Below the pieces are notes generated by a model. It made no database searches. It was not told the origin of the DNA and saw nothing but the letters and a program-made list of their open reading frames with translations. Positions 7,878 to 12,401 of a DNA stretch of 12,401 nucleotides are shown here, piece after piece (position 1 is the stretch's first letter; each line of letters begins with the position of its first letter). Both the position numbers and the translations under genes were made by a program. The stretch comes from Verrucomicrobiota bacterium. Lineage in GTDB: Bacteria > Verrucomicrobiota > Verrucomicrobiia > Chthoniobacterales > UBA10450. The stretch is from assembly GCA_003218785.1 (NCBI GenBank), contig QHOM01000165.1, positions 1-12,401 on the forward strand, in the 5' to 3' direction.

Positions 7878-7906
7878 AACATCTGATTGAGTCGATCTAC
7901 AGTCAA
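7878..7906 (-). promoter_or_regulatory. candidate sigma-70 promoter for the riboswitch-permease transcript
   Basis: On the minus strand, TTGACT (7906-7901) is followed after 17 nt by GATGTT (7883-7878). The -35 is good and the -10 is weak (A2, T3 and T6 match). A start site about 7 nt downstream, near 7871, would put the riboswitch at the very 5' end of the transcript, as expected. Confidence 0.45.
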
Positions 7907-7919
7907 ACCAGGCGTAGCT

Positions 7920-8001
7920 GAGAAAGAGCTTGCTAAGGAACATGCGCTGGAGTGCATCCCATGCATCTTCCCACATCACTGATCACGCGAGAAAGAGCTT
8001 G
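7920..8001. repeat. 13-bp direct repeat upstream of the plus-strand permease paralogue
   Basis: The sequence GAGAAAGAGCTTG occurs at 7920-7932 and again at 7989-8001, a spacing of 69 bp. It sits between the riboswitch promoter and the start of the plus-strand paralogue. It could be a regulator-binding repeat or a short duplication. I see nothing else recognisable in 7907-8039, and no second riboswitch on the plus strand. Confidence 0.5.
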
Positions 8002-8039
8002 TCACCCTTCATTCGCACGAGACACTCAGTCCGAGGGCA

Positions 8040-9834
8040 ATGGCTGACTTGATTGTCACGGAAAGCGGCGCGGTGCACCGGCCGCGTAATGTTGATTGGA
8101 AGCGCGCGGCGGCACTGCTCTACGGCGACTGGGGGACGAGTAAGGCGTACGTGATCGGGCTCGCGTTCTTAGCGGCGGGCTTTTCGTCATTGCCAATTAT
8201 CCTCGCGGTCTGCGCTGTGACGGGTCTGGTCGGTATCAACTACATGGTGATCTGCCGCCATTTTCCCGATGGCGGCGGGGTCTACTCAGCAGCGCGCTCA
8301 CAGGGTCGGGCCCTTGCGGTTGTCGGCGCACTGCTGCTCGTCGCGGACTTAACAGTCACCGCTGCGCTCAGCGGCTGGTCGGCGTTGGCCTATATCACAT
8401 CCGGCGCCGAGCACATCATGTGGATCAAATTTCTTCGCGATCACATCGCGCTAGCGACGATTGGTGTGCTGTTGATCATGGGACTAATCAATTATTTCGG
8501 TCCGAAACACTCCGGCACTTTCGCTGTCGCTTTGGCGGTTCCGACCGTTCTTGTTGTGGTCGCATTAATCGCGATCAGCGCGCCGCATTTGACCACGCAT
8601 TTCCTTGCACCGCGGCACGAGAGTTTGAGCGCAGTTTGGGTGCAATTCGTCGGCGTCATTCTCGCGCTCTCCGGTGCTGAGTCGATCGCTAACCTAACCG
8701 GTGTAATGAAGCTCGATCCCGGATCGACAATGGAACAGCCGAGCGTTGCGCGCGAATCGCTCAAGGCAATCGCGCCGGTAGCAATCGAAGTTGTTTTTGG
8801 AACCGCTCTGCTCGGGTGGGCAATGCTCTCATTGCCGCAGGTGCTTGGCAAAACCCTCCACCTCACGACGCGCAGCGACGTAGCCCTGGTGCTCCAGCAG
8901 CGCAGCGAAGACAAGCGCGGCCAACACCGCCATCGTCGCCATGATCGGCTTGTTCTACTTGATGGCGCGTGATCGCGAAATGCCGCGGCAATTCAAATGG
9001 CTGAATCGCCACGGCGTGCCAATCTACCCACTGATCATCTCGATTGGGCTCCCTGCGGTGGTGCTGCTCTTTGCCGCAAACTTTACCGCGCTTGCCGGCC
9101 TCTATGCCATCGGTGTAGTTGGAGCGATCACAGTGAATGTGGGGTCATGCGCGTTTAATCGCACAGTCGGGTTCACTTGGTACGATCGCCTTCTCTTCGG
9201 TATCACTTTTGCGATTCTTTTGTTCGTTGAACTGACACTCGCTCATACCAAGCTCGACGCGCTGCAATTCGTCCTCGCCGTCTTGATCGGTGGCTTGGCC
9301 TTGCGTGCATATACATTAAAACGTCAGGGCCTAACGACCGTGACACTGCATCGGCAGGTGGCAGCGATGGTGACGCCAGAACTCCCTGCGACAATGCAAT
9401 CTCATCTATCTGACTCACAAAAAATTATGGTCGCGGCCCGCGGCATTACGCCTGTGCTTAGCTTTGCGCTTGACGAAGCCCAATTGCGCGAGGCGACGTT
9501 ATGCGTGCTCTACGTGAAGGAAGTCGCTGTTTATTACACCGGCGGCGGAACAAGACTCGGTCGCGCACGCTGGCAGGATGATCCGGAAGCGAACGCGATC
9601 ATGTCGCTGATGCTCAAGCTCGGCGCTGAGCGCGAAATCTGCGTCGTGCCACTCTACGCCGTGAGCCCGGACGCGGCGGCAACGATTGTCGACCTTTCTG
9701 CGACCATGGGAGTAGATTTTCTCCTGATTGGCGCTACGCAACGGACGGCGCTGGCAAATCTGCTTCGCGGCAGCGTCGTCACCAACGTCGCGCAACAATT
9801 GCCTGAGACAATTCAGCTCCTCATATTCGGGTAA
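8040..9834 (+). pseudogene. APC permease plus USP domain, paralogue of the 5812-7635 gene, frameshifted and internally deleted
   Basis: The first part (ATG 8040 to about 8890) encodes an N-terminus nearly identical in motif order to the minus-strand paralogue: RPRNVDWKRAA, LYGDWGTSKAYVIGLAF, FPDGGGVYSAA, LALSGAESIANLTGVMKLDP. The second part lies in the +1 frame, open from 8884 to the TAA at 9834. It carries SAANTAIVAMIGLFYLMARDRE, the later membrane helices and the USP domain ending in GATQRTALANLLRGS (middle signature glycine also replaced by Gln). Between AMLSL (to 8834) and SAANTA (from 8914) there are 79 nt, against 168 nt in the intact paralogue, so about 90 nt including a membrane helix are missing and the frame is lost. 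As written, the first frame ends at 8972 after a non-membrane tail. The cause is a damaged gene or an assembly error. GAGG (8033-8036) precedes the start closely. No c-di-AMP riboswitch is visible. Confidence 0.85.
8835..8913 (+). other. rearranged junction in the permease paralogue, with possible 18-nt microinversion
   Basis: At 8895-8912 the plus strand reads CAGCAGCGCAGCGAAGAC. Its reverse complement encodes VFAALL, which is what should stand just before SAANTAIV by alignment with VFGLLLLSASNTAIV in the intact paralogue. The preceding residues VALVL (frame of 8040) also align with FLVSI. The alignment is suggestive; a chance match in GC-rich DNA cannot be excluded. Confidence 0.45.
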
Positions 9835-9896
9835 TAAGAGTTTCAAGCTTTAAATTGCACAGCTCGTCGCGCGTTCCGTTCAAACTTCAAACTATT

Positions 9897-11489
9897 GTGA
9901 CTCCGCCCAAGGTCCTTGTCGCCGATTCCATTTCTCAGCGTGGCATTGATGAGCTTTCCCGCGATAACGCGCTCGATGTCACAGTCAAAACCGGCTTGAG
10001 CGAAACAGAGTTAATTCAAATTATTCCAGAGTTCAGCGGGCTCGTCGTGCGCAGCCAGACAAAAGTCACCGCGAATGTGTTGAACGCTGGTGCTCAACTT
10101 CGCGTGATTGGCCGCGCCGGGGTTGGGGTGGACAATGTCGACGTTGAGACGGCCACGCGGCGCGGCATCATCGTTTTGAATGCACCGGGCGGAAATACGG
10201 TTTCCACTGCCGAGCATGCTTTTTCACTTTTGCTTTCGGTCGCGCGGAAAATTCCGCAAGCCGACGCAAACGTTCGTAACAAAAATTGGAACAAAAAGGA
10301 TTTTGAAGGGGTCGAGCTCTACGACAAAACGCTCGGCATTATCGGAATGGGCCGCATCGGCAGCGAATTCAGCCGGCGCGCAATCGCTTTCGGGATGCGC
10401 GTCGTTGCATACGATCCGTATCTTTCCGCGACGCGTGCCCGCAGTTTGCAAGTCGAGTTGGTTGACGAGCTCGACGATTTGCTCGCGAGCGCCGATTTCA
10501 TCTCGCTACACACGCCGTTGACCGCGGAAACGCGTCACCTTTTCGATCGTGCCCGCTTGCAAAAAACAAAGCGTGGCGTCCGTATCATCAACTGCGCCCG
10601 CGGGGGTTTGATCGACGAAGACGCACTGGCCGCAGCGTTGCAAGATCGGCATGTAGCCGGCGCGGCGCTGGATGTTTTCGAGACCGAGCCGCTGCCACCC
10701 GATTCGCCATTGCGCGGCGCGCCTAACCTTGTTCTCACTCCGCATCTGGGCGCGTCCACCGCCGAAGCGCAGGAAAGCGTCGGCATCGAGATCGCGCAAT
10801 CGATTCGTGCGGCGCTGCTTGAAGGCACGATCCGCAACGCCGTGAACATGCCGAACCTCGACGCCAAAACGCTGGCTGTCATCGGGCCGCATCTGCGCTT
10901 CGGCGAAAAGCTCGGGAAATTTCTGTCGCAAATCGCACCGCGGCGAGCTGAGGTCCTGAACATCAATTACAGTGGCAAAGTCAACGAAGTTGATACCACC
11001 GCGATTACACGCTCGGTCCTGAAGGGTTTTTTGCGCGCCGCCGGCGGCAGCGACGTAAACGAAGTAAACGCACCCGCCTTTGCCGAAAGTCTCGGTTTGA
11101 AAGTCAGCGAATCGCGTCTGAGCGCGCCCGGAGATTATACCGACATGCTCGAATTATCCGCTGCCGGCGAAGGGAAAACCGTGTCGGTCGGCGGCGCGTT
11201 TTTCGGCGCCACTCCGCGAATTGTGAGCATTAACAGCCGCCCTGTGGAAGCGCGCCCGCACGGCGTTGTGCTCGTGCTGGAGAATACAGATCGTCCCGGA
11301 ATGGTCGGGCGAATCGGAACATTACTCGGCGATCACGGAGTCAACATCGCCACCATGTCACTCAGCCGAAATCAGGCGGGTGGCACCGCACTCACTGTTT
11401 TAAATCTTGATACCGCGCCGGACGCGACGCTCCTCGAACAAATTCGCGTGAGCGAAGACATTCACTCAGCGCAAGTGATTGAGTTGTAG
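9897..11489 (+). CDS. serA: D-3-phosphoglycerate dehydrogenase
   Basis: This 530-residue enzyme oxidises 3-phosphoglycerate to 3-phosphohydroxypyruvate with NAD+, the first step of serine biosynthesis, in the cytoplasm. It is the long type I form: a substrate-binding domain (about 1-95 and 285-310), an NAD-binding Rossmann domain (about 96-284) with GMGRIG (G150, G152, G155), catalytic R235 in NCARGGLIDE, E264 in FETEPL and H283 in TPHLGAS. An ASB-type regulatory domain (about 315-445) and a C-terminal ACT domain (about 453-530; LENTDRPGMVGRIGTLL) follow. The ACT domain suggests serine feedback, though this varies in the long form. The GTG at 9897 is chosen because family members begin just before KVLVADSIS; a TTG at 9855 in the same frame would add 14 residues of unlikely sequence. 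No clear Shine-Dalgarno is visible. The gene follows the permease pseudogene by 62 nt. Confidence 0.96.
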   Translation: MTPPKVLVADSISQRGIDELSRDNALDVTVKTGLSETELIQIIPEFSGLVVRSQTKVTANVLNAGAQLRVIGRAGVGVDNVDVETATRRGIIVLNAPGGNTVSTAEHAFSLLLSVARKIPQADANVRNKNWNKKDFEGVELYDKTLGIIGMGRIGSEFSRRAIAFGMRVVAYDPYLSATRARSLQVELVDELDDLLASADFISLHTPLTAETRHLFDRARLQKTKRGVRIINCARGGLIDEDALAAALQDRHVAGAALDVFETEPLPPDSPLRGAPNLVLTPHLGASTAEAQESVGIEIAQSIRAALLEGTIRNAVNMPNLDAKTLAVIGPHLRFGEKLGKFLSQIAPRRAEVLNINYSGKVNEVDTTAITRSVLKGFLRAAGGSDVNEVNAPAFAESLGLKVSESRLSAPGDYTDMLELSAAGEGKTVSVGGAFFGATPRIVSINSRPVEARPHGVVLVLENTDRPGMVGRIGTLLGDHGVNIATMSLSRNQAGGTALTVLNLDTAPDATLLEQIRVSEDIHSAQVIEL

Positions 11490-11568
11490 GAAAAGAAGTT
11501 TTGCCAGCTTCGATTTTCGAATTGAGTGCTTGCCGTGACACAATTAATCCGATAGGGCTTCTTCCAAC

Positions 11569-11829
11569 ATGGACTTCAGCGCTCACTCTATTTTCTGGGT
11601 TTTAATTATTGGTCTTGTTATCGGCGCCATCGCGAAATTGTTGATGCCTGGAAAAGATCCCGGCGGTTGCATCATCACCATTCTGCTCGGCATCGCTGGC
11701 GCGTTTGTCGGCACCTGGATCGGCCGTCTCTTCGCGGGCGAGAATTACGTCGCCGGTTGGATCATGTCGATCGTGGGCGCGATGATCTTGCTCTTGCTCT
11801 ACCGATTAATTTTTAGGCGAAGGATGTAA
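11569..11829 (+). CDS. GlsB/YeaQ/YmgE family small membrane protein (transglycosylase-associated)
   Basis: This 86-residue protein has three hydrophobic helices: IFWVLIIGLVIGAIAKLL (8-25), a Gly-rich ITILLGIAGAFVGTWIG (36-52), and GWIMSIVGAMILLLLYRLIF (63-82). The motif MPGKDPGGCIITILLGIAGAF is the signature of the Transgly_assoc (PF04226-type) family. Such proteins are inner-membrane proteins linked to general stress response; no enzymatic role is proven, and 'transglycosylase-associated' comes from gene neighbourhood. The length matches the family. It starts at an ATG 79 nt after serA; a separate stress promoter is likely but I could not identify one with confidence. Confidence 0.93.
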   Translation: MDFSAHSIFWVLIIGLVIGAIAKLLMPGKDPGGCIITILLGIAGAFVGTWIGRLFAGENYVAGWIMSIVGAMILLLLYRLIFRRRM

Positions 11830-11845
11830 GCGAGGGCGTTTTTGG

Positions 11846-11928
11846 ACGCGCCACAGGCGCGTGGCTACAGGATTGATGTTTGGTAGGGCGCGACCGCCGG
11901 GCGCGCCGCGGACGGCGCAGCGCGGTCG
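11846..11928. repeat. pair of GC-rich palindromes, likely a dispersed intergenic repeat element
   Basis: The first palindrome (11846-11862) is ACGCGCC-ACA-GGCGCGT, a perfect seven-base stem. The second (11891-11928) has an outer stem CGACCGC/GCGGTCG enclosing an inner stem GCGCCG-CGGA-CGGCGC. Neither is followed by a T-run, so neither is a standard terminator, though both could form stable RNA hairpins at the end of the preceding transcript. Their form suggests a REP-like or MITE-like repeat; copy number cannot be judged from one window. Confidence 0.6.
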
Positions 11929-11999
11929 TCCGTACGGATAATTTGCCACAACAGGAGCACGGTTGCTCTGTCGCGCGAATGGCAGATTGTCATTTCTTC

Positions 12000-12401
12000 A
12001 TGCCTGCGCCGACAAAAATTTGGATCATCGTTGCCTTCGCCGCTCTCTATCTGATTTGGGGTTCGACTTATCTGGGGATCCGGTTCGCAATCGAAACCAT
12101 TCCGCCGTTTTTAATGGCGGGCACTCGATTCCTGATCGCCGGCGTCATCATGTATGCGATCGCATGGTCGCAAGGCATCGGTAAATCGACGTGGCGGAAC
12201 TGGCGCACATCTTTGATTATCGGCGCCTGTTTGCTTCTGGGCGGAAATGGCGGGGTAACAATGTCAGAAAAGTATATCGACTCGGGATTGGCGGCGCTGA
12301 TTGTGGCAATAGTTCCCATCTACATCGTGGTGCTGGGCTGGGCGGCTGGAATGATGCCGAAGCCAATACCAATCCTCTGGCTGGGCCTGGTAGGAGGTTT
12401 T
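12000..12401 (+). CDS. EamA/DMT-superfamily transporter, N-terminal part (partial)
   Basis: The frame is open from the ATG at 12000 to the window end (134 codons, no stop), so this is the 5' part of a gene usually about 290-310 residues long. It shows four hydrophobic helices. The EamA hallmark is near the N-terminus: ALYLIWGSTYLGIRFAIETIPPF (residues 15-37), followed by AGTRFLIAG. Further on, GGVTMSEKYIDSGLAALIVAIVPIYIVVLGW matches helix 3-4 of YedA-like permeases. These drug/metabolite exporters move small molecules such as amino acids or metabolites outward; the substrate is unknown. A second in-frame ATG at 11979 would add MADCHFF; 12000 is preferred by comparison with family N-termini. 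It follows the palindromic repeats. Confidence 0.93.
   Translation, partial: MPAPTKIWIIVAFAALYLIWGSTYLGIRFAIETIPPFLMAGTRFLIAGVIMYAIAWSQGIGKSTWRNWRTSLIIGACLLLGGNGGVTMSEKYIDSGLAALIVAIVPIYIVVLGWAAGMMPKPIPILWLGLVGGF

Noticed and set aside
7863..8039. Second c-di-AMP riboswitch on the plus strand in front of the paralogue
   Set aside because: None of the conserved aptamer blocks is found on the plus strand.
8492..8914. 140-codon minus-strand frame within the broken permease
   Set aside because: Ser/Thr/Arg-rich antisense shadow without recognisable domain; the plus strand aligns with the paralogue throughout most of it.
11509..11521. Five-base hairpin TTCGA/TCGAA after serA
   Set aside because: Short AT-rich stem without a following T-run; likely chance.
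11846..11862. Intrinsic terminator after the small membrane protein gene
   Set aside because: The stem is strong but no T-run follows on the plus strand; the only T-run lies before the stem.

Overview
The window looks like chromosomal DNA of a member of the Verrucomicrobiota, probably a soil lineage close to the Chthoniobacterales or 'Candidatus Udaeobacter'; the phylum is inferred with fair confidence and the lower rank is only a guess. Three things point there: a transcript-cleavage-factor-like gene with the long N-terminal extension typical of the Planctomycetes-Verrucomicrobia-Chlamydiae group, a small secreted protein of the exosortase-associated TIGR04073 type, and moderately GC-rich DNA with GC-rich palindromic intergenic repeats. 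I see no tRNA, rRNA, CRISPR array, transposase or phage gene.

Layout from left to right. The end of a minus-strand GreA-like gene (1-936, C-terminal part outside the window) is divergent from a TerC-family membrane protein (1090-2025). Next are the TIGR04073-type secreted protein (2073-2477), a MASE1 hybrid histidine kinase with a C-terminal receiver domain (2596-4626), and an Fe-S cluster RNA m5U methyltransferase of the TrmA/RlmD superfamily (4751-5821). The methyltransferase converges with, and overlaps by 10 nt, a minus-strand APC-type permease carrying a universal-stress-protein domain (5812-7635).

The centre is the most interesting part. The 403-nt gap between two divergent permease paralogues holds, on the minus strand, a strong match to the ydaO/yuaA cyclic-di-AMP riboswitch. 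A candidate promoter lies just upstream of it and a GC-rich hairpin lies between it and the TTG start of the intact permease. This suggests a KimA-like potassium or osmolyte importer controlled by c-di-AMP. The plus-strand paralogue (8040-9834) has no such riboswitch and is broken: it lacks about 90 nt relative to its sister, changes frame, and has at the junction an 18-nt stretch that reads as the expected membrane helix when reversed and complemented.

The right part holds D-3-phosphoglycerate dehydrogenase (serA, 9897-11489), a small GlsB/YeaQ/YmgE-type membrane protein (11569-11829), a pair of GC-rich palindromes (11846-11928), and the start of an EamA/DMT-family transporter (12000 to the window end). 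Apart from the permease pair and its riboswitch, most genes look like independent housekeeping or stress genes rather than one pathway.
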